Below, in pieces: positions 1-8,003 of a DNA stretch of 40,915 bases (positions within the stretch are counted from its first letter, which is position 1; the number at the start of each line of letters is the position of its first letter). The notes under the pieces are model-generated. The model saw only the letters and a program-made list of their open reading frames with translations. It was not told the origin of the DNA and did not search any database. The stretch is from Verrucomicrobiota bacterium (GTDB taxonomy: Bacteria > Verrucomicrobiota > Verrucomicrobiia > Methylacidiphilales > UBA1321). The stretch spans positions 1 to 40,915 of the forward strand of contig JABDGH010000018.1 in NCBI GenBank assembly GCA_013286145.1, read 5' to 3'. The translations under genes and the position numbers were made by a program.

Positions 1-775
1 CCGCATCGACCAGATAATTATAATGAGCCGATGCCGTGGTGCTGCGAATCCAGGTGTTCACGGCAGCGCGAACCGTTTCGTTTCCACCACTTAAATCACC
101 GCGATCCATGATCGTAAAAGCAACCACTTTTGCGCCATCCGTCTGCGCTTGGGTATAGAGAGCCAGCAGCGCCGCTTCGACCGTGGCGGCGGATGCACCG
201 TTCTTGATATCGTTCGTCCCCGCCCAAATCGTCGCCCAGGCCTTCCCCGACGCCGCACCCGTAATCAAGGAGTGGGAAGCCGTCCAATACGTGCCACCTG
301 TCCATACGCCGGATGCTTGCTGAGTGCCCGTGCTCCCGACAAAGGATGCCGCTGTCCACCCACTGATCCCGTTATTCGTCAATGTCGTCGTGCTGCTCCC
401 GCCAAAATAGGAAAGATTTTCGAGCAGATTTGCCCACGACATGCTGCCGTCGCTCGTCAGGGGCGAGGTCTTGCCCTCCGTGATCGAATCGCCAATCGCG
501 ACAAGCACCGTGCTGCTCGCAGCGACCGCAGGGACAGGTGGCGCAATACTCAAGGGAGGCTCGGTATAAGTTGTCGCATTAACCGTCGCTGCATTGGTAA
601 TGCTGTGACTGCCCGCGTTAAGATCGCCCTGCATCGCGCCCTGGGGCAGTAAATTTTGGACAGGCACAGAACCCGCACCACAAAGCAGCAGCACGGAAAA
701 AAACGCCACGCCCAAAAGCCCCGCTAGCGTCGCGCCCGGCCGTTTGGAAAAAGAGGAAAAGGAAGATAAAATCAT
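1..775 (-). CDS. SGNH/GDSL hydrolase of the phage tail region (partial, 3' end off window)
   Basis: This leftward frame is open from an ATG at 775 to the left edge, so the C-terminus is missing. The N-terminus has a hydrophobic stretch (about residues 18-34, LAGLLGVAFFSVLLL) like a signal peptide or membrane anchor. A low-complexity linker rich in N, A and T follows (ITNAATVNATTYTEPP), a style common in tail fibre proteins. SGNH block I is seen as AIGDSITEG and block III as AGTNDIKNG, so the catalytic Ser and oxyanion Asn are present. The DxxH block would lie beyond the edge. SGNH hydrolases remove acyl groups from glycans or lipids. At the distal end of a phage tail cassette the likely role is trimming surface polysaccharide or cell-wall esters, but this is inference from position. 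It is transcribed in the same direction as the rest of the cluster, 107 bases after the preceding gene. Confidence 0.72.
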   Translation of the reverse strand, partial: MILSSFSSFSKRPGATLAGLLGVAFFSVLLLCGAGSVPVQNLLPQGAMQGDLNAGSHSITNAATVNATTYTEPPLSIAPPVPAVAASSTVLVAIGDSITEGKTSPLTSDGSMSWANLLENLSYFGGSSTTTLTNNGISGWTAASFVGSTGTQQASGVWTGGTYWTASHSLITGAASGKAWATIWAGTNDIKNGASAATVEAALLALYTQAQTDGAKVVAFTIMDRGDLSGGNETVRAAVNTWIRSTTASAHYNYLVDA

Positions 776-882
776 GAAAGAATTATAGGTTGAGGTTTAA
801 AATAGGGCAAAAATCGTTTTACCCGTTGATTGGTTTGGACACTGCCTGTGTAAATATTTTCAAAGTTTTTTGGAAAAAGAAT

Positions 883-1599
883 TTAATCCCATTCGGCGGC
901 CACCGTCAGTGCGCCCGAAAACGTCCGTGTTTCGGCAGGAATGGAATCTCTTGCCGGTGCCAGCATCGTGCAAAACACCGGCACTGAAACTCCAAAGAAC
1001 GAAAACGAACCGATGTTCACCGTACTGTCCGGATCGGGCAGGGTCGTGCAGTCAAAGGAACTCTCCAGCGAACCGCCCGAATCGACATCGACACTGTTCT
1101 CCACCGCGCACGAAATACTCATCGCTGGCCACCAGAGCCCGTCGTACTTGATCACCGGATCGGGTACAAAAATCTCCGGGTAAAAAAGATTCACCTGAAG
1201 ATTGAATAACGCGCTGCTGTTCGTCCCGTTCCCATCAGGCCCGCTCGCGACAACCGTCCCCGAACCGGGAACCACCTGCCGCACCCCGCGCCCGCAGACC
1301 AAATCACCCGGCCCCGTCGGCGTGAAACCATCCAGCGCGTCATAATTCCCCGTCCCGACAATCACGTTGCGAGGCGGCACCAGCCCATCCACGCTCAGCG
1401 CCTGTGTTATTCCGCCCAGCATTCCGTTTCCGGAAGCCACTAGGTAATAATCCTGCGCCCGCCAATAAAGTTGCGCCACCTGGTCGAGACTAAAACCCGC
1501 CGGGTAAACCGTCTGCGCGCCCACGTTCGCGGCAAAGGACGAATCCTTCTCCGGAACGCAAAACGGAAAAAAAGTGGTTTCGAAATAATTAAGTTTCAT
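883..1599 (-). CDS. Phage tail-region protein, unknown function
   Basis: A 238-residue protein beginning MKLNYFETT. I chose this start because its ATG overlaps the TGA of the upstream 719-residue gene by one base (TGATG), the coupling used throughout the cluster; the frame itself extends 30 codons further. There is no signal peptide. The middle is rich in G, D, V and P with short beta-like stretches (GLVPPRNVIVGTGNYD, GRGVRQVVPGSGTVV), which suggests an all-beta structural or fibre-associated protein. I recognise no family. Its place between a hub-like protein and an SGNH hydrolase suggests a distal tail or baseplate part. Confidence 0.6.
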   Translation of the reverse strand: MKLNYFETTFFPFCVPEKDSSFAANVGAQTVYPAGFSLDQVAQLYWRAQDYYLVASGNGMLGGITQALSVDGLVPPRNVIVGTGNYDALDGFTPTGPGDLVCGRGVRQVVPGSGTVVASGPDGNGTNSSALFNLQVNLFYPEIFVPDPVIKYDGLWWPAMSISCAVENSVDVDSGGSLESSFDCTTLPDPDSTVNIGSFSFFGVSVPVFCTMLAPARDSIPAETRTFSGALTVAAEWD

Positions 1600-3758
1600 C
1601 AGATGGAAGGAGCATGGTGTGGAAATGGAAAAATCGCAGGCAGCCCGTTGAAACAGCCATTGCGCAACAGCACATCCTGCGACACACATTGGATAATCTT
1701 CGCGCTCACCGGCACCTCCGGCGGCCCGCCTGTGATGACCGTCCCGTCGAGCGGTGAACTCGTCGCCACCAGGTAGCCGATCAGCAAAAACGCGCTCGTC
1801 ATCTCCTGGTTTGGCGCCGTGCCCGTGTACGTGAACGGATTCGGAAACCCACTCCAGCCCGATGTTCCGGAAGCGATGTTCGCCGCGCTCACCACAAATT
1901 CCGTAAAATCGATTTCCAACCAGATTTGCGTCTCCACCCCCACCGCGATGGCCGTGCCAAGTCCCGTGATCGCAAACGTATCGTTCACCGTCAGCGACTG
2001 CTGGAGAAACGAATTGGCATTCACGATCACCTTCAGCCCGGTCACATCCGACGCATCCAGAAGCTCGAAAGGCTTGTTCGGTTCTGGTGCGCTCGATGCC
2101 GAAGGTCGAAAATTTGAATCGGAACGCGGCAACTGTTCTCCGCCCTGCACCTTCGCTGCGTTCCCGCTTGCCTTGCCGCTGGTTCGCTCATTGAGCCGAA
2201 ATGAAATCCGTCGATTGCGATTCGCGCGCAGCATCGTCGCCAGGTCGGCTTGACCAAGATGTTTCGCCGGGCCGACCGTCAAACGCGTCTGCCCCAGATC
2301 GACCCGCTCCTCCGTCCGCTGAATCTGCGCCGACATCGTCGCCCATTCCGTGCGCCCGCCGGTCAGGTTCAGGAGACATCCCGGCGCAGCCATGCCCGAG
2401 CACTCCGCTTCCGTCAACTCCAGCACACCGTCATATTGAAGTGTGCCGGTCGCATCGAAGAGTGCCTGCGCCAGCCCCGTCGGCACCGCCTCCGCCTCCG
2501 TCTCCGAAGTCAATCGGCTATAAACCTGCGTCTGTGCATTCGTCCCGACAATCCGCGTGTAAAGATTACGTTGCTTCGTCGTGCCCCACACCTCAGCCGA
2601 TTCCACCGTATCAGCGCCCGTATATTTCAACGTCACCCGAACCTGCAACGGCGCCGAATAGAGATTCATCCACGCCGCCACCGAACCCTCCAGCAACTCA
2701 TTCGGAAGATTCGACATCGTGACGCCCGGATAATTCGACGGATTTTCAATCGCGACAGAATGCGATCCCGTCAGCACCGTTAAATCGGCATCGGCAAAAT
2801 CGGCCAGCCACGGAAATTTCCCCTTCCACCAATCGATGATCCCCATCGGCGCATCACTCTGCGGAATCGGCGCGGTACGCACTTTCTGCTTTTGATACGT
2901 CGCCCGCGCCCCGGCCAGGTCGAGCGTCATCACCATCGCGCCCAATTCGTCCCCCGTCGCCGTCGTGGGAGCGGACTGCACGATCAGCGACGTGAAAGTA
3001 TCGTTGTCGATATCGTTCGTCTGCTCGAATTTCAACACCACCGCCGGAACCTGCAAATCATGGCGCGGCGTCAAATCGAGAGCTGAAACCGGCGTGCCGT
3101 AGGCGGGCAATGTCACCGTTGCCGCGTCGGCCCGGCGACGAATTGACAGCGTCGGGTAGGGCGTCGTGGTGTAATCGAACGCCGTCATCGCGTCCGGCGT
3201 CCAGCGCAACAACAAGCGAATTACCTCCGCGCATGATTGATCCAGCGCCTCCGCGTAAGGCGCAGTTGCGTTCGGCGTAATCGTGCCCAGCGTGATCGGC
3301 GCACCGTGCGCGATCGCATAATTGAGCGCCTCCAGGATCGCCTCGCCCGTCGCCAGCTTTGTCCCGTCGCTCTTCTGGCCGAGAATTAACCGGCTTTTGT
3401 TCGTCGGAACCAGGGTCACATCGACGCCGTTTGTCGTCTGCCAGATTTGTTGAAAAACAAGATTCTCCAGGTACCACCACGGCCCCGCCATGTGATAAAC
3501 CTGCTCCTCCGCCTTCGTCGATGCGCGCCCCGGCGCCTCCACCACCCGCCCGTAAAACCAGGGCGTGCCGTTGCGAAAAAGCCGCACCGTCGAGCCATGC
3601 GCAAAAATAGGATCGGCATCGCTGGCCCGTCCATCCGCGCGAAACGTCACGAGATCGGGCGCCTGGTTGATCAGTTCCCGCGTCAGGTCGCGCAGACCCC
3701 AATCCGCCAGCGTCTTTTCAACATCGCTTGCATCGCGCAACGTCCAGATCGAATTCAT
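1599..3758 (-). CDS. Large phage tail/baseplate hub-like protein
   Basis: A 719-residue protein and the longest in the tail half of the cluster. Its start (ATG at 3758) overlaps the stop of the preceding gene as ATGA. The N-terminal ~100 residues (WTLRDASDVEKTLADWG, then ...VRLFRNGTPWFYGRVVEAPG) have the look of baseplate hub or tail-associated proteins, which begin with a beta-rich domain carrying a W/F-x-G-R-V element. The C-terminal ~180 residues are a separate beta-rich region after a low-complexity linker (PRSDSNFRPSASSAPEPNKP, about residues 550-570). No lysozyme or peptidase motif was found. Hub or tail-tip protein is the best inference from size, position after the tube and fibre genes, and these local features. 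It is not tape-measure-like, as it lacks long alpha-helical repeats and hydrophobic helices. Confidence 0.65.
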   Translation of the reverse strand: MNSIWTLRDASDVEKTLADWGLRDLTRELINQAPDLVTFRADGRASDADPIFAHGSTVRLFRNGTPWFYGRVVEAPGRASTKAEEQVYHMAGPWWYLENLVFQQIWQTTNGVDVTLVPTNKSRLILGQKSDGTKLATGEAILEALNYAIAHGAPITLGTITPNATAPYAEALDQSCAEVIRLLLRWTPDAMTAFDYTTTPYPTLSIRRRADAATVTLPAYGTPVSALDLTPRHDLQVPAVVLKFEQTNDIDNDTFTSLIVQSAPTTATGDELGAMVMTLDLAGARATYQKQKVRTAPIPQSDAPMGIIDWWKGKFPWLADFADADLTVLTGSHSVAIENPSNYPGVTMSNLPNELLEGSVAAWMNLYSAPLQVRVTLKYTGADTVESAEVWGTTKQRNLYTRIVGTNAQTQVYSRLTSETEAEAVPTGLAQALFDATGTLQYDGVLELTEAECSGMAAPGCLLNLTGGRTEWATMSAQIQRTEERVDLGQTRLTVGPAKHLGQADLATMLRANRNRRISFRLNERTSGKASGNAAKVQGGEQLPRSDSNFRPSASSAPEPNKPFELLDASDVTGLKVIVNANSFLQQSLTVNDTFAITGLGTAIAVGVETQIWLEIDFTEFVVSAANIASGTSGWSGFPNPFTYTGTAPNQEMTSAFLLIGYLVATSSPLDGTVITGGPPEVPVSAKIIQCVSQDVLLRNGCFNGLPAIFPFPHHAPSI

Positions 3759-4159
3759 AAAATCACCAGGTAATCGAGTTTGTAAGTCGTCGCGTCCGTC
3801 ACGCCCGAAAGATCGACCGTGAACCCGCCCGCGCTGATCGAACTATCCCGCACCACCGCGAAAAGATTCAGCCCGCCAGTCGCCTTGCGCATCGTCACCA
3901 GCACCTGGGCCGGAACCGACGGCAGACCGAGTCCCGTCAGCGTGACCGAATCGACCCCCGACGCGATGGCCTGCGTGCCACGAAATTTCTGCACGAAGGT
4001 AACAGGCGAGCCGCCCCCGATCAGGAGACCTCCGGCCGTCGTGCCATCGCCGATGAAAAATTGTTTGTTATCCGTGGTGAAAAGCGGTTCCCCGGCATCC
4101 GGGGTGATAAGAGAGCGTTGGGCCTCAAGCCCACGCCGCATTTGGATTTTTTGTGCCAT
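3755..4159 (-). CDS. Tail fibre-type protein with Mtd_N-like N-terminal domain
   Basis: A 134-residue protein. The N-terminus (KIQMRRGLEAQRSLITPDAG, then EPLFTTDNKQFFIGDGTT) matches the pattern of the major tropism determinant N-terminal domain found at the start of many tail fibres: I-Q-x-R-R-G, then G-E-P-x-x-x-T-D, then F-x-I-G-D-G-T-T. The remaining ~75 residues form a small beta-rich domain ending in YKLDYLVIL. The protein is much shorter than a full receptor-binding protein, so it may be an adaptor or short fibre. Its TGA overlaps the ATG of the next gene (ATGA), so the two are probably translationally coupled. The 156-base spacer upstream carries repeats. Confidence 0.72.
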   Translation of the reverse strand: MAQKIQMRRGLEAQRSLITPDAGEPLFTTDNKQFFIGDGTTAGGLLIGGGSPVTFVQKFRGTQAIASGVDSVTLTGLGLPSVPAQVLVTMRKATGGLNLFAVVRDSSISAGGFTVDLSGVTDATTYKLDYLVIL

Positions 4160-4315
4160 ATTTTAAAAAATGTCATCCCGAACTTTTCGAGGGACCTCTA
4201 ACGATTGATCCGAAGATTTTTTGCCGGGCAAAAGGGTTGAGTGTTAAAAGTTAAATGGAGCGACCGTGGTTCATAAAAAATTCCGTTAATTCCGTAATTC
4301 CGTTACAAGTCGTTT

Positions 4316-4867
4316 TCACGAAAACGATCCTCCGTCCAGGTTAAGCGCGGAGGGTGAAAGCGAATCAGCCAGGTTGCCGCCATCCGGCGATCCACCCTGC
4401 GGATAACCGTAAATCGTCGAGAACGAAACCCCGTCCACGACACTGCTCGCCATCGGCGACACAGTGGTGATAAGACCACCGCGCAACACAAACGTCGTAT
4501 CCGTACGCGTGCCGTGGAAAATGCTTTCAGGCATCTCCTCCAGCACCGCATCGAATATGCAGGTAATGGCTGTCTCGCCATACGCGCCACAAACCAGCGT
4601 CGCCATCCCATCCGTTGGAAGCGAACTGAACGCCGTCAACACATAAGCGCTCGCTTCCGCCACGCTCGCATGTTGCCGCGTCACCGTGAAACGCAATTGA
4701 TTGACCCGGTTGCCTCGCGCCAACGGTTGAGCCGCCAATGCACGTAAAAATTGGGCATCCTGCACGATCTGTCGGCCATTCAACCGCACATCATGCGCGT
4801 CGGTCCAACCATGAAGATCCGTCTCACCGTCATTGGTCAGCCAGATATTATTAAGAGAAATTCGCAT
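4316..4867 (-). CDS. Phage tail-region protein, unknown function
   Basis: A 183-residue protein starting MRISLNNIWLTNDGETDLHG. The first ~90 residues form a compact domain with an RVNQLRFTVTRQHASV strand. The centre contains GYGETAITCIFDAV-like beta strands and a short FHGTRTDTTFVLRGG element, giving a tail-protein feel. The C-terminus is G-, S- and D-rich (YPQGGSPDGGNLADSLSPSA) and looks disordered. I recognise no family. It lies between the tail-tube-like and fibre genes, where other long-tailed phages carry chaperone, tape-measure or distal tail genes, but at 183 residues it cannot be a tape measure. Confidence 0.6.
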   Translation of the reverse strand: MRISLNNIWLTNDGETDLHGWTDAHDVRLNGRQIVQDAQFLRALAAQPLARGNRVNQLRFTVTRQHASVAEASAYVLTAFSSLPTDGMATLVCGAYGETAITCIFDAVLEEMPESIFHGTRTDTTFVLRGGLITTVSPMASSVVDGVSFSTIYGYPQGGSPDGGNLADSLSPSALNLDGGSFS

Positions 4868-4942
4868 ATATTTTTAATTTTTTTGAAAAAGAGAAAACGC
4901 CGTCATCCCGAGCGAAGCCGAGCCGAAGAATCTACTCAGTGG

Positions 4943-4998
4943 GGTGGCCCGGACTACTTTGTTGTCCGGGTCCCGCGATAGCGGGACAGGAGGCAGTC
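4943..4998. repeat. Double-hairpin repeat (B1)
   Basis: Hairpin 1 is GGCCCGGAC ... GTCCGGG. Hairpin 2 is GTCCCGC-GATA-GCGGGAC. The pair is followed by AGGAGGCAGTC. The same element recurs at 6,435, 11,982 and 15,868. B1 and B2 also share flanks on both sides. Confidence 0.85.
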
Positions 4999-5050
4999 GG
5001 GACGCTTTCTCAGCCAGAAAAATCCCAATTCTCTTAATCCTGTCCAAAAA

Positions 5051-5088
5051 AATTCCGTTAATTCCGTCAAATTTGGTAATTCCGTTAT
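5051..5088. repeat. AATTCCGT-rich spacer repeat (D family)
   Basis: AATTCCGTTAATTCCGTC, then TTTGGTAATTCCGTTA. Related runs are at 4,279-4,305, 7,902-7,955, 12,084-12,117 and, inside the terminase gene, 13,098-13,126. All are in the phage block. Confidence 0.7.
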
Positions 5089-5205
5089 GATTCAGCCCGG
5101 TCAGGCAATTGATTTTACAAACAGAAATAGGTTCGGCAGAACGAACACGCCTCGCCGTTCCTTCATTTCCAATCCTCTTAATCATGTTAATCCCGTCAAA
5201 ATTTT

Positions 5206-6144
5206 TCACGGCATCCCCTCCGCCAACACCATCAACGGCTCCGGCGCGCCTGTTTCCAAAAATGCCTGCTCGGCGACAAACGTCAGTTCCCCCACGCGCG
5301 AATGGATCGCATCGAACGCCATTTCTCCCCGCGTTAATTGCGCCAGCGGCAAGCGCACGAAAAGATGCTCCCCCGCCACATCCAGCGTATTTGACGACGC
5401 CGACAGCAATCGTCCCGGCAACGCATTTGCACCCTGCAATTGCAACGCGGCAACCAGGTCAGCTTCTGCCGGGCCGCTCGGAGTCGCGGGCACAAATCGC
5501 ACCTCGACCTCCAACCGTTCCAGCGTCAGATCCAGCAACGCATTCGCATCCGACAACACAGGCTTCGTCTTCATCGCGAACCGGACACGAATTCCGTCAC
5601 GCGCCCGCAGGGCGATCCACGGCGACTCGCCCCAGATCACCACAAAATCGTCGGCCAGTTGCGGCGTTCCACTTGGCGGCATGGGAACCGATGTCGTATC
5701 AATCGTCACCAAACGATTCGTCGTCGTCAGCCCGAGTCCCCGTGCGCCCATTGCCAGGAACGTCACCGCTCCCGTCACCGGCCCGCGATTCGTCAGGATC
5801 AAATCGGGCATTTGCAGAACAGCAACGGCGGAAAACGTCAGCCGCACACCGTTCGATGCGATCAAGGTCAGGGATGTATCGGCAGAACCGAAAAACGACA
5901 TCCCCGGATTCGCCTGCGTATAAGGAAAGAGCGCCAGCAGATCGGCAAACGGCGCCGAGGGGGTAAACTGGATTTTCACCAGCGCGCCCGAAACCGTTTC
6001 ATCGAGCACGCCCTGCGCATCGGAATCGACCGCCTGAAGCTCCAGCGCAGGCGTCACCAGAATACCGTCATGCGCGAAAAACGTGTGACCGTTAAACGTC
6101 GCCGATGCCGGCCCCGCCAAAAGAGTTGAACGTGTTATCGGCAT
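5206..6144 (-). CDS. Probable phage tail tube-like protein
   Basis: A 312-residue protein. It begins with a pattern seen in siphophage tube proteins: GPASATFNGHTFFAHDGILV, then a sDaqGvldEtvsgalvKIqFTPs stretch and an FFGSADTSLTLIASNGVRLTF stretch. These are beta-rich with alternating hydrophobic residues. The second half (ADDFVVIWGESPWIALRARD...) may be a second copy of the same fold. Position after a terminator-like gene and before fibre and hub genes fits a tail tube, but no diagnostic motif is present and this is inference. The spacers on both sides (about 340-380 bases) are packed with short repeats. Confidence 0.55.
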   Translation of the reverse strand: MPITRSTLLAGPASATFNGHTFFAHDGILVTPALELQAVDSDAQGVLDETVSGALVKIQFTPSAPFADLLALFPYTQANPGMSFFGSADTSLTLIASNGVRLTFSAVAVLQMPDLILTNRGPVTGAVTFLAMGARGLGLTTTNRLVTIDTTSVPMPPSGTPQLADDFVVIWGESPWIALRARDGIRVRFAMKTKPVLSDANALLDLTLERLEVEVRFVPATPSGPAEADLVAALQLQGANALPGRLLSASSNTLDVAGEHLFVRLPLAQLTRGEMAFDAIHSRVGELTFVAEQAFLETGAPEPLMVLAEGMP

Positions 6145-6215
6145 ATTAAAAGCCCTCTCTCGTGGTCACCGTGAGCGGAGACAAGGTTCAGCGAACGGTA
6201 ACCTTTTACCGCAAC

Positions 6216-6364
6216 GTCATCCTGAGCGAAGGCGAGCCGGGAGGCTTCTTTTAACCCAAAGGCTTTCCCGAGCCGCAGTCGAAGGACCTGCCTCTCTTCC
6301 CGGTTCGCATGAAAAGCGCCACAAGACATCGCCTCCAGCCAGGGTCTCCCGCTTTTTGCATCCC
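6216..6364. repeat. Long composite repeat (C-long 1)
   Basis: It starts GTCATCCTGAGCGAAGGCG and ends TTTTTGCATCCC, with shared internal stretches GAAAAGCGCCAC(A/T)AGACATCGCC and AGCCAGGG. It matches 7,751-7,898 over its whole length with scattered changes. It sits in a phage spacer. Confidence 0.75.
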
Positions 6365-6434
6365 TTAAAATCTTCTTAATCATATTAATCCTGTCCAAAA
6401 AAAGTGATGCCAAGTCGAAGAATCGACTCAGTGG

Positions 6435-6490
6435 GGTGGCCCGGACTACTTTGTTGTCCGGGTCCCGCGATAGCGGGACAGGAGGCAGTC
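6435..6490. repeat. Double-hairpin repeat (B2)
   Basis: It is nearly identical to B1, including the flanks GAATC(T/G)ACTCAGTGGGG and GGGACGCTTT/GAGACGTTAT-CTCAG. It lies in the spacer after the tail-terminator-like gene. Confidence 0.85.
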
Positions 6491-6523
6491 GAGACGTTAT
6501 CTCAGTTGAAAATGTCAAAGTCT

Positions 6524-7204
6524 TCACGTGTAACTCGCCCTCGTTTCCCCACTCGCCACATACCCCGCCAGCCATGCACGAACACGCAACCGCGTCGGCG
6601 CATTTACCGCGAACGGCGCAGTATATAAAATCGACGTCGGTGAACGCGGCGCGGGCTGAGAACCATCCATTGTGTAATAGATCGCCGCACCCGTGGTATC
6701 TGAGGCCAGCGTCACCGTCTGCGGCGAATGCGTTCCCGCGCTGCTGATCGTCGGTGCGTCAAGTTGCGGCACCGCGTAGGCCGCGCCTGCCTGCGTTCGC
6801 ACACGAATCTCATATGCCACCACGCCCGGCTCATTCATCCGTTGCAACGCATGCGGCGCAGCGGAAAGAACCTCGTTGATCGTCGTCGGACGAAAAAGAT
6901 GCAGCAGTGCCAGGGCCGTCTCCGCCACTTCGAGCGCGTGCGGCCCCGATGTAACCGGAATATTTTCCCGAACGATCACCGCAATCTCAACCGGATCGAA
7001 AATCGGACCCGGCGCAGTCGATGCGCTCACCGTGGCCTGTGGAACCAGGACGATCCCATACGTTCCTGCCGCAGCGATACTCGCCTGCAACTCATACGAA
7101 ACATCGCGCGGCTGCTCGACCAGTATCGGAATCGTCGCGAAGAACGGATCAGCCAGCAGCCGATCCGCGATCTCCTGCTGAATCGACATTAAAACACTAG
7201 ACAT
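6524..7204 (-). CDS. Tail-terminator-like protein (Mu gp37 position) with C-terminal CHB_HEX_C-like domain
   Basis: A 226-residue protein. I chose the start MSSVLMSIQQ (ATG at 7204), preceded by AAAAGG; an alternative Met is at 7189. Residues 1 to ~140 (QEIADRLLADPFFATIPILVE, IAVIVRENI, ALLHLFRP, YEIRVRTQ) match the general build of small tail-terminator/completion proteins, and the gene lies right after the DUF1320 gene as gp37 does in Mu. Residues ~150-226 are a clear chitobiase/beta-hexosaminidase C-terminal-type module: LASDTTGAAIYYTMDGSQP, then SPTSILYTAPFAV and TRLRVRAW. Such modules are usually found on secreted glycan-active enzymes and probably bind glycans or act as spacers. The fusion is unusual for a terminator. 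The gene is followed by a repeat-filled 379-base spacer. Confidence 0.68.
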   Translation of the reverse strand: MSSVLMSIQQEIADRLLADPFFATIPILVEQPRDVSYELQASIAAAGTYGIVLVPQATVSASTAPGPIFDPVEIAVIVRENIPVTSGPHALEVAETALALLHLFRPTTINEVLSAAPHALQRMNEPGVVAYEIRVRTQAGAAYAVPQLDAPTISSAGTHSPQTVTLASDTTGAAIYYTMDGSQPAPRSPTSILYTAPFAVNAPTRLRVRAWLAGYVASGETRASYT

Positions 7205-7218
7205 AAGTAGTAGCCTTT

Positions 7219-7252
7219 TCGTAGGTAGCCGCCGACGACCCGTCGGCGGTGC
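7219..7252. repeat. Palindromic repeat between DUF1320 and tail-terminator-like genes
   Basis: GTAGCCGCCGACGACCCGTC then GGCGG. It is the same type as the left half of the 10,078 element, forming a CCGCCGACG/CGTCGGCGG stem. Confidence 0.7.
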
Positions 7253-7268
7253 AATTCCATTGCCGGGC

Positions 7269-7712
7269 TCACAAACCCTCCTCAGTACACCGCGTGAAAT
7301 CGCGATTATTCGCCGAAATACTCGGACGCGGCGCGGAAGTAACCTCCAGCGACGCATTGACCGGTTCTTCGATATTGAAATCGCCCGCAGCCACCTGTTC
7401 CAGCAAACGCACCGCCTGATCGGCGGCATTCTTGCGCACGTCTTTTGGAGGAACACCCACCCGTTGGGGCAGACGCACCGCGACCAGGTCAAGCGCGGGA
7501 GCCAGCAATTTTTGCGGAAGAGTGCCCGGCAATCCCAGCGTGTTCGGTTTATAAGCGCCGACATAACCGCGCACCAGGTCCACCACTTGCGCCAGCGTTG
7601 GCGCGAGCGGATCAGCCTGGCCGCTGGCAGTCGCCGCCGCGCGATACGTCGCCAGCTCCGTTTCAGAAAGCACCGTCAAAACATCAGATTCCGCAGGTGT
7701 AATCCATGCCAT
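7269..7712 (-). CDS. DUF1320/Mu gp36-like head-tail connector protein
   Basis: A 147-residue protein beginning MAWITPAESDVLTVLSETEL and continuing with DPLAPTLAQVVDLVRGYVGA, AYKPNTLG and LPQRVGVPPKDVRKNAADQAVRLLEQV. This is the typical layout of the gp36 family: a helix start 'y.t..dl...l.e.e...', a 'd.v.g.i.gyl..ry' motif and a C-terminal helix with 'R..d...a..lL..ia'. In Mu-like phages it lies between the major head protein and the tail terminator, exactly as here, and belongs to the head-tail connector. The C-terminal ~25 residues (APRPSISANNRDFTRC) look disordered. Confidence 0.75.
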   Translation of the reverse strand: MAWITPAESDVLTVLSETELATYRAAATASGQADPLAPTLAQVVDLVRGYVGAYKPNTLGLPGTLPQKLLAPALDLVAVRLPQRVGVPPKDVRKNAADQAVRLLEQVAAGDFNIEEPVNASLEVTSAPRPSISANNRDFTRCTEEGL

Positions 7713-7750
7713 AAAATTTTGAATTCATAAAATTGTGTTATAAAAAATCC

Positions 7751-7898
7751 GTCATCCCGAGCAAAGGTGAGCCGGCAAGTGTCTTTTGTCACAAGGGCAA
7801 CCCGAACCGAAGTCGAGGGATATGGCCCTCTTCCCACTTCGTATGAAAAGCGCCACTAGACATCGCCTTCAGCCAGGGCATCCCGCTTTTTGCATCCC
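7751..7898. repeat. Long composite repeat (C-long 2)
   Basis: Partner of 6,216-6,364 in the same orientation, in the spacer between the capsid and DUF1320 genes. It is followed directly by an AATTCCGT-rich run (7,902-7,955). Confidence 0.75.
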
Positions 7899-8003
7899 AA
7901 AAAATTCCGTTAATTCCATCAAATTTGGTAATTCCGTAACTCCGTAATTCCGTCAAAAATTCAGCCCGGATCGGACGGCACTGAATTTCTGGAGTTGGGA
8001 GAT

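Noticed and set aside
4874-5209. 111-residue leftward frame
   Set aside because: Repeat-derived in the same way (C, B and D elements); not a gene.
6135-6575. 146-residue leftward frame
   Set aside because: Almost all of it is built from the B and C repeats (readable stretches like RLPPVPLSRDPDNK); no conserved domain and it overlaps the spacer only. It illustrates that the repeats are open in this frame.
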